NCBI GenBank assembly: GCA_937927975.1
Contig: CALEZT010000141.1
Coordinates: 1 to 25,523 of the forward strand
Length of the DNA: 25,523 nt
Reading direction: 5' to 3'
From: an uncultured Phycisphaerales bacterium
GTDB taxonomy: Bacteria > Planctomycetota > Phycisphaerae > Sedimentisphaerales > Anaerobacaceae
The translations under genes and the position numbers were made by a program. The notes under the pieces were generated by a model. The model searched no databases. It saw nothing but the letters and a program-made list of their open reading frames with translations, and was not told where the DNA came from. Shown piece by piece: positions 1 to 8,200 of the stretch (position 1 is the first letter of the stretch; every line of letters begins with the position of its first letter).

Positions 1-666
1 CAGGCCGGAGTAGCCACCGCTTTTTCAACCTTCAACTACCGATGGGACAAACTCGACCCATGTTCCTCGGCGCGAAGCCGCGTGACGGTGTCATTCTATG
101 ATGGGAGTGACCCTGGTGGGAGCAATGTTTGGAATGGAGCCATGATAACGGAAATGGCCAACGACGACTATTTCATGTATCAGTACGATGTGTCCAGTCC
201 GGAAGCGAAGAAGTACGGATCGGCAGCTGAGTATGTTAAAGCCAAATTGGGAGAACTGTCGGGAAAAGGCATAGCGGTGACTGATGTATACTTCTTCGAT
301 CATGGCACTATTGCTGGACAGGGGGGAATGTCATTGGGCGACGATTGGTATATGAACGGCGGGGAAGGTGACGAATCGCTCTCATCCTTCGCCCAGATGT
401 TAGGGGGTGTCCTCCCTGTCGATGCCACAATCCATCTTAGGGGGTGCTGGGGAGGACGGATTGCACAGGTAGTGGCAGATGCCTCAGGGTTGCGTACAAC
501 GGGGTGGACCGGTATGGTAATATTTGTGGATCAGAAGGATGAACCAGACTACTCTGCGGGTCGTGACTATCGCGGCGAGGGGACATATGTGATCAGCACA
601 CCTGGGGCTAAGGATCCCCAAACAAAAACAGAATATGAAGGCAATTATGATCCTAATCACTATTGA
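1..666 (+). CDS. C-terminal part of a larger protein; candidate caspase-fold (clan CD-like) domain
   Basis: The frame is open from the first base to the TGA at 664-666 (221 codons visible), so the start probably lies outside the window; an internal GTG at 82 is the only obvious start and has no clear ribosome site. Seen: alternating hydrophobic strands, then 'VYFFDHG' and about 55 residues later 'IHLRGCWGG', each a hydrophobic strand ending in His-Gly or Gly-Cys. That spacing and order resemble the His/Cys dyad of caspase-like, clostripain-like and CHAT peptidases. No RHS core or DPxG cleavage motif is visible in the few upstream codons. Base composition is poorer in G+C than genes further right, and a broken RHS gene lies 1.4 kb downstream, so I infer the variable C-terminal domain of an RHS-type or other secreted protein. 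Substrate unknown; the peptidase idea rests on motif shape only. Confidence 0.6.
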   Translation, partial: QAGVATAFSTFNYRWDKLDPCSSARSRVTVSFYDGSDPGGSNVWNGAMITEMANDDYFMYQYDVSSPEAKKYGSAAEYVKAKLGELSGKGIAVTDVYFFDHGTIAGQGGMSLGDDWYMNGGEGDESLSSFAQMLGGVLPVDATIHLRGCWGGRIAQVVADASGLRTTGWTGMVIFVDQKDEPDYSAGRDYRGEGTYVISTPGAKDPQTKTEYEGNYDPNHY

Positions 667-727
667 TGAGGGCTGCAAATGGGCTTGGGGTTTGGTTACG
701 AATGGAATTGTGGAAGGGGGTATGTTT

Positions 728-1825
728 ATGTTAGCATCGCTGTCGCGGAAGAACTTCCATTTCATCGTGTGGGCAATGGCTGCGCTCGCTTGCGCCAGCA
801 ACGGAGGCTTCGCTGCGAGTTCCACCGAGCTTCATGAGACGCCTTCTGCTGCATCGTCCGCAAGTACGAAAGGCTTGCGATGGGATCTGGCTGAAGCATT
901 CGAGTTCTCATGGGGGGCCGTGGAACTGTCCACGCAGCTCGTCAATTTCGCAGTCAAAACCAGTGGACAGCCAAACCCAGATGGACCCGTCGCCAAGGTG
1001 ACGATGGGGGTTCGCTGGGATCGTGTCAGGAGCTTCGTCATGTTCGACGTCGCCTCGGCACAGATCTACGAACTGCTGGATGAGGACGGACGAACCATAC
1101 CATACCGCAATCGACAGTCGGATCAGAATCGTGAGTACGACAATCGCAATTGGCGCTGGACTGGGGAGGGGCAGGCATATCTGAATCCCGGCGGGCGCCA
1201 GGTGTCGTTTGACGCGAAGATCCAGTTTCCTGTTGAACCGAACCATGCCATGCCGTCAGGGATTTCTTCGCTCAGAGGTTATATTTGGGCGGTCTATGCC
1301 GACGAGATAGTCGATGTGAAGATCCCTTTCGACCCCAATCTCGGGACGGTTGAGAATGAAAAGGTTCCCGGGCTTGTGTTCTCCGTTCATCCGACCACGC
1401 CCCCGCCGCCCAAGCCACCCGAGTACGTATGTGTGGTCCCGTCGGAGAATCGCGCCCTCGCCATGTACAGGCCCAAGACGGCGCTGGGATTGTACCAGTA
1501 CAGCACGTCCGTGGAATCCAAGACTGAGGAGCCCATTCTGACGCTCACCCACGCAGTACGGTATCCCGGCAAGATCTATGCATTTCGGGAGTATGCCGTC
1601 GTGCGGACTGAGTTGTATGACTCGCGGAGGAAGGTTGTCCACATCCCTTCTAACCAAACCGTTAACAGTGCCTTTCGGAGAGTCCACTGCTTTGGTTCAG
1701 CTCCACAGACTGAAATTCGAGACGAAATCTTCGACAGGATTTGTCATGTGGTTCTGGTTCGTCCGATGGAGGTGAAGATTCCTTTCGTGTTGACCAACAT
1801 CCCCCTCGCTCGATTGAGCAAGTAG
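728..1825 (+). CDS. Secreted protein of unknown function, 365 aa
   Basis: Start chosen at ATG 728 because GGAAGGGGG (712-720) sits 7 bases upstream; ATG 722 is an alternative and the frame is open back to 635. The N-terminus reads as a signal peptide: Arg/Lys near the start, then a hydrophobic run 'FIVWAMAALACA', then small residues. The body has two parts joined by a proline-rich stretch (PTTPPPPKPP). The sequence 'VKIPF' occurs near the end of both parts (as VDVKIPF and MEVKIPF), suggesting two related beta-rich domains. I do not recognise a named family. The gene follows the putative peptidase-like gene by 61 bp on the same strand, so it could be its partner, inhibitor or target, but nothing in the sequence proves this. 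Confidence 0.72.
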   Translation: MLASLSRKNFHFIVWAMAALACASNGGFAASSTELHETPSAASSASTKGLRWDLAEAFEFSWGAVELSTQLVNFAVKTSGQPNPDGPVAKVTMGVRWDRVRSFVMFDVASAQIYELLDEDGRTIPYRNRQSDQNREYDNRNWRWTGEGQAYLNPGGRQVSFDAKIQFPVEPNHAMPSGISSLRGYIWAVYADEIVDVKIPFDPNLGTVENEKVPGLVFSVHPTTPPPPKPPEYVCVVPSENRALAMYRPKTALGLYQYSTSVESKTEEPILTLTHAVRYPGKIYAFREYAVVRTELYDSRRKVVHIPSNQTVNSAFRRVHCFGSAPQTEIRDEIFDRICHVVLVRPMEVKIPFVLTNIPLARLSK

Positions 1826-1969
1826 TGGGCAAATAGGGATGAGCGGGGGGAAGAGCGGGGCCAAGCATTGAAATAGTCCGTAGCGAGGGTTACACAACGT
1901 GGTCTTTGCCTGCCGCCCCTGCGGCTGGAGGCGGTCTTCCGTGTGACGCAGCCAGCCGGTTGCTTTCCC

Positions 1970-1998
1970 TTGACAATTCGACGCATTCCGGGCAGAAT
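1970..1998 (+). promoter_or_regulatory. Candidate sigma70-type promoter inside nested inverted repeats
   Basis: TTGACA (1970-1975), a 17-base spacer and CAGAAT (1993-1998). The -35 box overlaps GACAATTC (1972-1979), which is complementary to GAATTGTC (2007-2014); inside lies CATTC (1984-1988) paired with GAATG (1995-1999) over the -10. It points at the RHS remnant. Only short open frames with early stops follow directly, so it may be the surviving promoter of a deleted gene. Confidence 0.45.
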
Positions 1999-2055
1999 GT
2001 CCATCGGAATTGTCGATTGATGAAGGATGCTGGATGATCGAGGCTGTGTGAATCC

Positions 2056-2436
2056 GTGAAATCCGTGTCTGAGTCATTCCGTTGCCGCGCCGGCAGCAAG
2101 GATTGGACAGAGTCGGGCCCCTGGACGATTACGGGCGCGGGCGTGCACACGATCCGGTGGAAGTTCATCAAGGACAGCAGCGGCTCGTCGGGTTCGGACT
2201 GCCTGTGGATCGACCGCATCCGCTGGACGGGCGCGATGCCCGACGGCGAAGGCTGGGACCGGATCGAGTACGCGTACGACGCCGCAGGCCGCAGGATCGA
2301 GAAGAAAGTCGACGGGACCCCGCAGGTCAAGTACGTCTACGACGGCGACCACATCATCGCCGAGTACAACAATGCAGGCACGCTGCTGCGAAAGTATGTC
2401 CACGGCCCAGGAGTCGATCAGCCGATCTGTATGATC
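2056..2436 (+). pseudogene. Fragment of an RHS/YD-repeat protein
   Basis: An open frame starting at a poor GTG (2056) encodes a short beta-domain remnant (to about residue 59, ending SGSDCLWIDRIRWTG) and then YD-repeat sequence: 'YAYDAAGRRIEKK', 'VKYVYDGDHIIAEY' and 'LLRKYVHGPGVDQPICMI'. In intact RHS proteins the last segment is followed by the long conserved core (about 100 residues ending in a DPxG motif). Here similarity stops at residue 127 and the frame runs into unrelated, palindrome-rich DNA to a stop at 2559. The 5' side is also truncated: no start with a ribosome site, and the upstream DNA is a low-complexity 'atccgtgaaatccgtg' stretch. I call it a decayed internal piece of an RHS gene, probably related to the locus that begins outside the window. 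Confidence 0.7.
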
Positions 2437-2486
2437 GTCGGATTCCGGGGACGCCATATTAATTGCGATTCAGAACAAGAGAACGC

Positions 2487-2508
2487 GTGGGTTAAGAACC
2501 CACCCTAC
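2487..2508 (+). repeat. Palindromic repeat family A, copy 1
   Basis: GTGGGTT (2487-2493), loop AAG, AACCCAC (2497-2503), then CCTAC. The same layout, a GTGGG stem, 3-base loop and CCCACCCTAC, recurs at 23288-23308 in the same orientation, so the two copies belong to one dispersed family. It lies in the non-coding DNA after the broken RHS gene. Confidence 0.6.
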
Positions 2509-2693
2509 AACTGCGGGAGACGAGCGGACAGTCGGATCGCACCCCCGTTCTCCGCTTGAGGGAAGAGCGCGTTTGACGCATGATGGGGTACCAGCGGAGA
2601 CAGTCGAGACTCGCCGGACTGGCCCCCTCTCTCCGTCGGCACCCTGCAAACCGATAAACGCGGCCTGGTTCCGGCTTGGCTCTCAGGCTGTCT

Positions 2694-2774
2694 TCTCTGT
2701 GGTCTCTGTGCCCTCTGTGGCCCAAGAACTTTCTTCTTGGCTTTCTGCCACAGAGAACCCAGAGCACACGGAGG
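2694..2774. repeat. Large imperfect inverted repeat with inner hairpin ('CTCTGTGG' words)
   Basis: The left arm 2694-2721 contains three CTCTGTG-type words and ends CCTCTGTGGC. The right arm 2747-2774 starts GCCACAGAGAACC and is largely complementary. Between them CCAAGAA (2722-2728) pairs exactly with TTCTTGG (2734-2740) around a 5-base loop. No gene covers it. I recall similar sequence between genes in many bacterial genomes, but cannot search here. Confidence 0.55.
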
Positions 2775-2805
2775 ATGATTAGGGTGAATTAAAGGTGTCA
2801 GGTAC

Positions 2806-2827
2806 GAATGGCATGAAGATAAGCCAT
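2806..2827 (+). repeat. Left terminal inverted repeat of the IS4-family element
   Basis: Begins GAATGGCATGAAG and ends AAGCCAT; every base is complementary to 4321-4342. Confidence 0.88.
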
Positions 2828-2858
2828 AAGCCCTTGTAGGGAAAGGGGTTGCCGCAAT

Positions 2859-2927
2859 GGCCTCCTTTCGTGGAGTTGATCGTAGGAAGTAAGTAGATCG
2901 AAGATCAACTCGCACAGAAAGGAGGCC
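2859..2927 (+). promoter_or_regulatory. Leader hairpin that sequesters the transposase ribosome binding site
   Basis: GGCCTCCTTTC (2859-2869) pairs perfectly with GAAAGGAGGCC (2917-2927), and GAGTTGATC (2873-2881) pairs with GATCAACTC (2903-2911): 20 base pairs with one small internal loop and a 21-base apical loop. The right arm contains the AAGGAGG ribosome site (2919-2925), 6 bases before ATG 2932. A transcript that enters from flanking DNA would carry both arms and hide the site. A transcript starting inside the loop or the right part would not. IS10 and IS50 are known to block read-through expression in a comparable way; application here is inference. Confidence 0.75.
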
Positions 2928-2931
2928 GCAA

Positions 2932-4314
2932 ATGGCCAGTATTACACATTTCCAGGATGTTCTCCAGAGGCAATGGTTTCAGAAGATCAAGTTTATCGGG
3001 GAGTACCTGCGCCCAGAGGATCTGACGGAGGCGGCGGTCACGGCGAAGTATCGCTGGCGCAATCGACTGTGGCCGCCGATGCAAATGCTCTGGGCCTTTC
3101 TGGTGCAGGTGCTGCACCCCGGCTGGTCCAGCGCGGCGGCGGTCGCCGAAGTGCTGGCGGAACACGCGGCCGCCGGCCAGCCCCTGAAAGCGTCGGCCGA
3201 TCCCTCGGCCTACGATCAAGCCCGAAAACGCGTACCGGAGTCGATGTATCGGTATGCCTTGCGAACGGTCGGGCAACGGTTGCAGACGAAGGTCGGCGAG
3301 GCCTATCGCTGGTGCGGTCGCCGCGTGTGGGTGGTGGATGGGTCCCATTGCTCGATGGCGGATACGCCCGAACTCCAGGAGGCCTTTGGGCAACCGACGG
3401 GGCAGAAGAATGGCTGCGGTTTTCCTGTGGCCAAGTTCGTCGCGATGTTTTGCTGGGCCAGTGGGGCGGTGCGCGAGGTGGCGATTGGGGCCTACCGGAG
3501 CAACGAGCTGAGCCTCTGGCGTCAGCTTTGGGACCAGCTTGAGGCCGGAGATGTAGTGCTGGGGGACCGGTTCTTCGGCGCCTATGGCGAACTGGCGCAG
3601 TTGGCGGCCCGCGGCTGCGACGGCGTGTTTCGCCTGTGGGGCCGCCGGGCGTCTAAGCTGGATCTGCGCCGGGGCCGACGATTGGGGAAAGAGGACCGAC
3701 TGTTCGTCTGGCCCAAACCGAAAGGACGTCTGCGGACGCTCACGCCGGCGGAGGTGGCCGCGTTGCCGGCGACCTTGACCGTGCGGGTGCTGCGGTTCCA
3801 CACGCAGGTCAAAGGCTTTCGCAGCCGGACCGTGGTGGTGGTTACCACGCTACGAGATCCGCTAGGGTATCCGCGCGAGCAAATCGCCGCCCTCTACGGC
3901 GACCGCTGGACCGTAGAACTGCGACTGAGGGACCTCAAGACGACGCTGCGAATGGAGGTCTTGCGGGGCCAGAGTCCCGATGTCGTCCGCAAGGAGATTC
4001 TCATGCATGTTCTGGCCTACGACCTGATCCGGGCCTTGATGTGGCACGCGGCCCAGGAGCACGACCGGCCCTTGCACCGGCTCAGCTTTGCCCGGACGAT
4101 GCAGCGGTTCGAGGCGATCGCCCCGTACCTCTGTCTGTTCCGCGGCACGGCTCACGCGACGGAACTGTACTCGTTGCTGCTCTCTTGGATCGCCTCGGAC
4201 ATCGTGCCGGATCGACCTCACCGGGTGGAACCACGTGCGGTCAAACGAAGGCCTAAGCCCCACAAGCTGTTGACACAGCCCAGAAAGGAGATGCGCAAAG
4301 TCTTGTCACGATGA
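2932..4314 (+). CDS. IS4-family DDE transposase, 460 aa
   Basis: Catalyses cut-and-paste transposition of the surrounding element. Visible motifs: D136 in 'WVVDGSHC', D212 in 'VVLGDRFF', and the IS4 signature Y-x2-R-x3-E-x6-K at Y322, R325, E329 and K336 ('LYGDRWTVELRLRDLK'), E329 being the third catalytic acid. Length is normal for the family and there is no frameshift. ATG 2932 is preceded by AAGGAGG at 6 bases, buried in the leader hairpin. The C-terminus is basic (KRRPKPHK...RKEMRKVLSR), fitting DNA binding. The stop lies 6 bp before the right terminal repeat. The catalytic set is complete, so activity is plausible. Confidence 0.93.
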   Translation: MASITHFQDVLQRQWFQKIKFIGEYLRPEDLTEAAVTAKYRWRNRLWPPMQMLWAFLVQVLHPGWSSAAAVAEVLAEHAAAGQPLKASADPSAYDQARKRVPESMYRYALRTVGQRLQTKVGEAYRWCGRRVWVVDGSHCSMADTPELQEAFGQPTGQKNGCGFPVAKFVAMFCWASGAVREVAIGAYRSNELSLWRQLWDQLEAGDVVLGDRFFGAYGELAQLAARGCDGVFRLWGRRASKLDLRRGRRLGKEDRLFVWPKPKGRLRTLTPAEVAALPATLTVRVLRFHTQVKGFRSRTVVVVTTLRDPLGYPREQIAALYGDRWTVELRLRDLKTTLRMEVLRGQSPDVVRKEILMHVLAYDLIRALMWHAAQEHDRPLHRLSFARTMQRFEAIAPYLCLFRGTAHATELYSLLLSWIASDIVPDRPHRVEPRAVKRRPKPHKLLTQPRKEMRKVLSR

Positions 4315-4320
4315 AACGTC

Positions 4321-4342
4321 ATGGCTTATCTTCATGCCATTC
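4321..4342 (-). repeat. Right terminal inverted repeat of the IS4-family element
   Basis: Exact complement of 2806-2827, followed at once by the second copy of GTGTCAGGTAC (4343-4353). Confidence 0.88.
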
Positions 4343-4353
4343 GTGTCAGGTAC

Positions 4354-4461
4354 CTTTTCTACGCATACTCGCGTACCTCCTTATCGGAACAGAGCTTACC
4401 GACACCTTCTTTCTTAGAGGTTACTCGGGACTGTCCCTATTGCAGCCCGCACGACGAGGCA
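4354..4461. other. Non-coding flank with REP-like words
   Basis: The sequence after the insertion element contains 'CGGGACTGTCCCTATT' (around 4428-4443) with the palindrome GGGACTGTCCC. Together with 'TTCCGGGGACGCCATATTA' near 2446-2464 this resembles words I associate with REP elements of IS200-like (RAYT) transposases. No transposase of that kind is present, so this can only be a remnant. Confidence 0.3.
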
Positions 4462-4692
4462 TCATCCTGCCACCCGCAGCGCTTCCTGGGCTTCCGTAGA
4501 CAATTCCACGAGGATGAAATAGGACGCCGGATACAGGTAGTCTTCGCCGGACTCATCGATCACGCGGAAATACCCCTCCTTTTCCGCGTCCTCATCCGCC
4601 AGCACGACATAGATCTTCCGCTTCTCCAGGTCCTCGCTGTCCTTGTTCTCAATGCACAACGCGAACCGGCTCGTGGGATTTGGCTGTATCAT
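4462..4692 (-). CDS. Small conserved hypothetical protein, 76 aa
   Basis: Reads 'RFALCIENKDSEDLEKRKIY', then 'VLADEDAEKEGYFRVIDESG' and 'EDYLYPASYFILVELSTEAQ'. The pattern (Phe-x-Leu-Cys-Ile-x-Asn, then Lys-Ile-Tyr-x-Val-Leu-x-Asp, then Arg-Val-Ile-Asp-Glu-Ser-Gly-Glu-Asp-Tyr-Leu-Tyr-Pro) looks like an SH3-like beta-barrel of a widespread unnamed family; function unknown. The acidic, uninterrupted sequence supports a real gene. Start ATG 4692; ribosome site weak, consistent with translational coupling to the upstream gene, which ends 6 bases before it. Confidence 0.72.
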   Translation of the reverse strand: MIQPNPTSRFALCIENKDSEDLEKRKIYVVLADEDAEKEGYFRVIDESGEDYLYPASYFILVELSTEAQEALRVAG

Positions 4693-4698
4693 GGTGAT

Positions 4699-4896
4699 CT
4701 AGTCCAAGAATCGTCTGATCTTCATCTTCCGACGGCCGAGGCCGTGGGCTTCGTACCAGTGAAGCTCGGCGAGGCGCACACCGCCGTGCTCCACGCGAAC
4801 CTGGGCAACGCCTTTGAGCTTTCGCCATCGCTTCCTCACTTGCACGCTCAACGCGGCGTCCCGCCGCTGCGACGCTTCACGCACGACTTGGCCCAC
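4699..4896 (-). CDS. Small basic conserved hypothetical protein, about 65 aa
   Basis: Starts at GTG 4896, although the frame stays open upstream without a better start. It is strongly basic (RKRWRKLK, GRRKMKIRRFLD) and ends in 'LHWYEAHGLGRRKMKIRRFL'; this Trp-Tyr-Glu-Ala-His-Gly-(Leu/Ile)-Gly-(Arg/Lys) ending is one I recall from small hypothetical proteins encoded beside the 76-aa type downstream. The acidic/basic pairing, 6-bp spacing and common orientation suggest a two-gene unit. A toxin-antitoxin or other binding pair is possible, but no known toxin motif is visible. Confidence 0.6.
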   Translation of the reverse strand: MGQVVREASQRRDAALSVQVRKRWRKLKGVAQVRVEHGGVRLAELHWYEAHGLGRRKMKIRRFLD

Positions 4897-5281
4897 CCGG
4901 CCAGCAGAACGCTTCGCCCCCTCCCGGCCATCCCCCTGAAACGAGGAAGAACGGTGCCGTCCCGGGAAGGCGCTGGGATCACCCCCGAGGGCGGGAGTGC
5001 CACACGGTTCGATTGCCGATCTTGCTCGTCAAAACTCATAAGACCGGATGAGCCTCTCTGGTCGTACGGGATGGCGTTGAGTCTGTCCGGCGTATTGTTC
5101 CGAAATTGATTAGACAGTCCGCAGCGGACAGTGGTATACACAGTACGTCCTCTGGGACGGCGTCCGACGGTGGAAGGACAGCGCCTTTCTGAGGGTTCGC
5201 AGGCATGAGCCATGGGGAGAATCGGATCCGTGGGTCGCCATGCACGACAGTAATCTGGTGGTCTTGAGGAGGTCAAGCGCA
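4897..5281. other. Gene-free stretch upstream of the rhamnosidase gene, with one short palindrome
   Basis: No supported gene on either strand. GTCCGC-A-GCGGAC (5117-5129) is a perfect 6-1-6 palindrome about 150 bp before the rhamnosidase start and could be an operator. TTGATT at 5107 has no properly spaced -10 partner. GAGGAGG at 5266-5272 is the ribosome site of the next gene. Confidence 0.4.
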
Positions 5282-8200
5282 ATGAGAGCGTACAACCCAA
5301 TCTGCACGACGATCCTGACGGCCTGCATTCTGTGGGGCACGACCACACAGGCCCGGACACGCCTGTTGGACGACCGGCCGGAAGCCCGGAACCTGCGATG
5401 CGAGTACCTGGTGAACCCGCTGGGGATCGACGTCGCCAGGCCCCGGCTCAGTTGGACGCTCGAATCCGGCCGGCGAAACCAGTCGCAGACCGCCTACCGC
5501 ATCCTGGTCGCCAGCGATCCCAAGCTGCTCGACAAGGAGACCGGCGATCTCTGGGACAGCGGCAAGGTCGTCTCGAATCAGACCAATCAGATCGTCTATT
5601 CCGGCCGACCGCTCGAATCGCAGACGCCCTGCTACTGGAAGGTGCGAGCATGGGACAAGAGCGACAACCCAGGTCCCTGGAGCCGGCCCGCTCTCTGGAC
5701 GATGGGCCTGCTCCGCTCGAACGAGTGGAAGGCCAACTGGATCGGCTTCGACGCCTCGCGTCAACGCGACGCCGGTGGAGAGAAGGTCGATCTGACCCTG
5801 GCCTCGTGGATCTGGCACGCCGGGGAGAACGCCAGGAACGCCGCTCCCGCCGCGACGCGGTATTTCCGCAGAGAGTTCACGGTCCCCGAGGATCGCGAGC
5901 TGGTCTCCGCGACGGGCGCGGTCTCCGTGGACAACGGCTTTACCCTGTTCGTCAACGGACGGGAGGTCGCCAACGGCAACAGCTTCAAAGAGGCGGTCCC
6001 CGTGACACTCGCCCAGCACCTGCGCAAAGGCGCCAACGTGATCGCCATCGAGGCCAGAAACGAGGGCGATTCGGCGAATCCCGCCGGCGTGCTGGTCGTC
6101 CTGACGCTCCGCTTCAAGAGCGGCCAGCCTGTCACAATCGTCTCGGACGGGCAGTGGTCGAGTTCGGCCAGCGCGACCTCGGGCTGGACGAACCCTGGCT
6201 TCGACGCCGCCGGCTGGCAGAACACGGAGAAGCTGGGCGCCTATGGCATCACGCCTTGGGGCACGGTCAACGTCGGCCCTGCCGAGGTGTTCCTGCCTCC
6301 GGCCCAGTTCCTCCGCAAGGAATTCGTCGTGGAGAAGGCCGTCAAGCGGGCGACCGTCTACGCATCGGCCCTGGGCAACTATGAGCTGCATCTCAACGGG
6401 CGGCAGGTCGGCGACGCCTACTTCGCCCCCGGCTGGACCGACTACGACGCCCGCGTCTATTACAACACCTTCGACGTCACGAGCCAGTTGAACAAAGGCT
6501 TCAACACGCTCGGCGCGATCCTCGCCGACGGCTGGTACAGCGGCCACATCGGCTGGGGACGCATTCGCGACCACTACGGCAAGAACCCGCGCTTCGCGGC
6601 CCAACTGCACATCGAGTACGCCGACGGCAGCACCGAAACGGTCGTCACCGACAAGACCTGGACCGCTTCGACCGGCCCGATCCTCGAAGGCGACTTCCTC
6701 ATGGGCGAGATGTACGACGCCCGCAAGGAGATGCCGGGCTGGAGCACGCCCAACTTCGACGCCGGCGCGTGGAAGCCGGTCGACGTCACCGCGAAGATCG
6801 ACGCCAGGCTCCAGTCCTATCCCGGCGTCCTGGTCCGCAAGTTCCAGGAGATCGCGCCGGTCAAGATGACCCCGACGGGTGACGGCGCGTGGATCTACGA
6901 CATGGGGACCAACTTCGCGGGCTTCGTCCGCGTGAGGATCCGCGACGCCCAGCCGGGACAGAAGATCGTCCTGCGATTCGTCGAACGTCTCAATCCCGAC
7001 GGCACGATCTACACGACCAATCTCCGCGGCGCCCGCGCGACGGACACCTACATCTGCCGAGGCGGCGGCACCGAGGTCTGGCAGCCTCGCTTCACCTTCC
7101 ACGGCTTCCAGTACGTCGAGCTGGCCGGCTATCCCGGCAAGCCCGCCCTGGACAGCATCGCAGGCATCGAGCTGACCTCCGCCACGCCGGTCGTCGGCAG
7201 CTTCGCGTGCTCGGACCCGATGGCCAACACGCTCTATCGCAACGTGTGCCAGACCCAGCGGGCCAACTTTATCGACATCCCGACCGACTGCCCGCAGCGC
7301 GACGAGCGTCTGGGCTGGATGGGCGACGCCCAGATCTACGTCCGCACCGCCTCGTTCAACACCGACGTCGCGGCCTTCTTCACCAAGTGGATGGTGGACG
7401 TCGAGGACGCGCAACTGCCCAACGGCGGCTTCTCCGACGTCGCGCCCCGCAAGGTCGCCATGGACGGCGGCACCGCGGCCTGGGGCGACGCCGGCGTGAT
7501 CTGTCCCTGGACGATCTATCAGGTCTACGGGGACGCACGGATCCTCGCCAGGCACTACGGCGCTATGCAGAAATGGATCGACTACTGCAAGGAAACGACA
7601 AAAGGCACCCTGCTTCGTCCCGCAACGGGATATGGCGACTGGCTCAGCATCCAGGCCGATACGCCCAAGGACGTCCTGGCGACCGCCTACTTCGCCCATA
7701 GCACGCGCCTGGTGGCCGAGATCGCCAAAGTGCTCGGCAAAGAGGAGGACGCCGCGAAGTATCAAAAGCTCTTCGAAGACATCCGCAAGGCCTTCAACGC
7801 CGCCTATGTCTCCGCCGACGGCACGATCAAGGGCGACACGCAGACGGTCTACGTCCTGGCCCTGGCCTTCGATCTGCTGCCCGATGCGATGCACAAGCCC
7901 GCCGCCAGTCATCTGGTGGACGACATCAGCGCCCGCCAGTGGCACCTCTCGACCGGGTTCGTCGGCACCAAGGACCTGATGGCCACGCTGAACGCCATCG
8001 GCAGGACCGACGTCGCCTACCACCTGTTCCACAACGAGACATTCCCATCCTGGGGCTTCTCGATCCAGCACGGCGCGACCAGCATCTGGGAGCGTTGGGA
8101 CGGCTGGACCCCAGAAAAAGGCTTCCAGGACCCCGGCATGAACTCCTTCGCCCACTACTCCTTCGGCGCGGTCTGCGAGTGGATGTTCCGCACGATCGGC

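Larger units (their letters stand above)
2806..4342 (+). mobile_element. Intact IS4-family insertion sequence, about 1.54 kb
   Basis: The ends are perfect inverted repeats of 22 bp (24 bp if two ambiguous bases are counted): 2806-2827 against 4321-4342. The 11-base string GTGTCAGGTAC flanks both sides (2795-2805 and 4343-4353), a target duplication (7 bp if the repeat is taken as 24 bp). One full-length transposase gene (2932-4314) fills the element. Removing one target copy and the element restores AAAGG..ACCTTT symmetry around GTCAGGT, so the target was itself palindromic. Perfect ends and an unbroken transposase suggest recent insertion or continuing activity. Confidence 0.88.

Noticed and set aside
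4321..5109. Plus-strand frame of 262 codons beginning in the right terminal repeat
   Set aside because: It is antisense to the two small conserved genes, which show clear motif patterns in their own frame.
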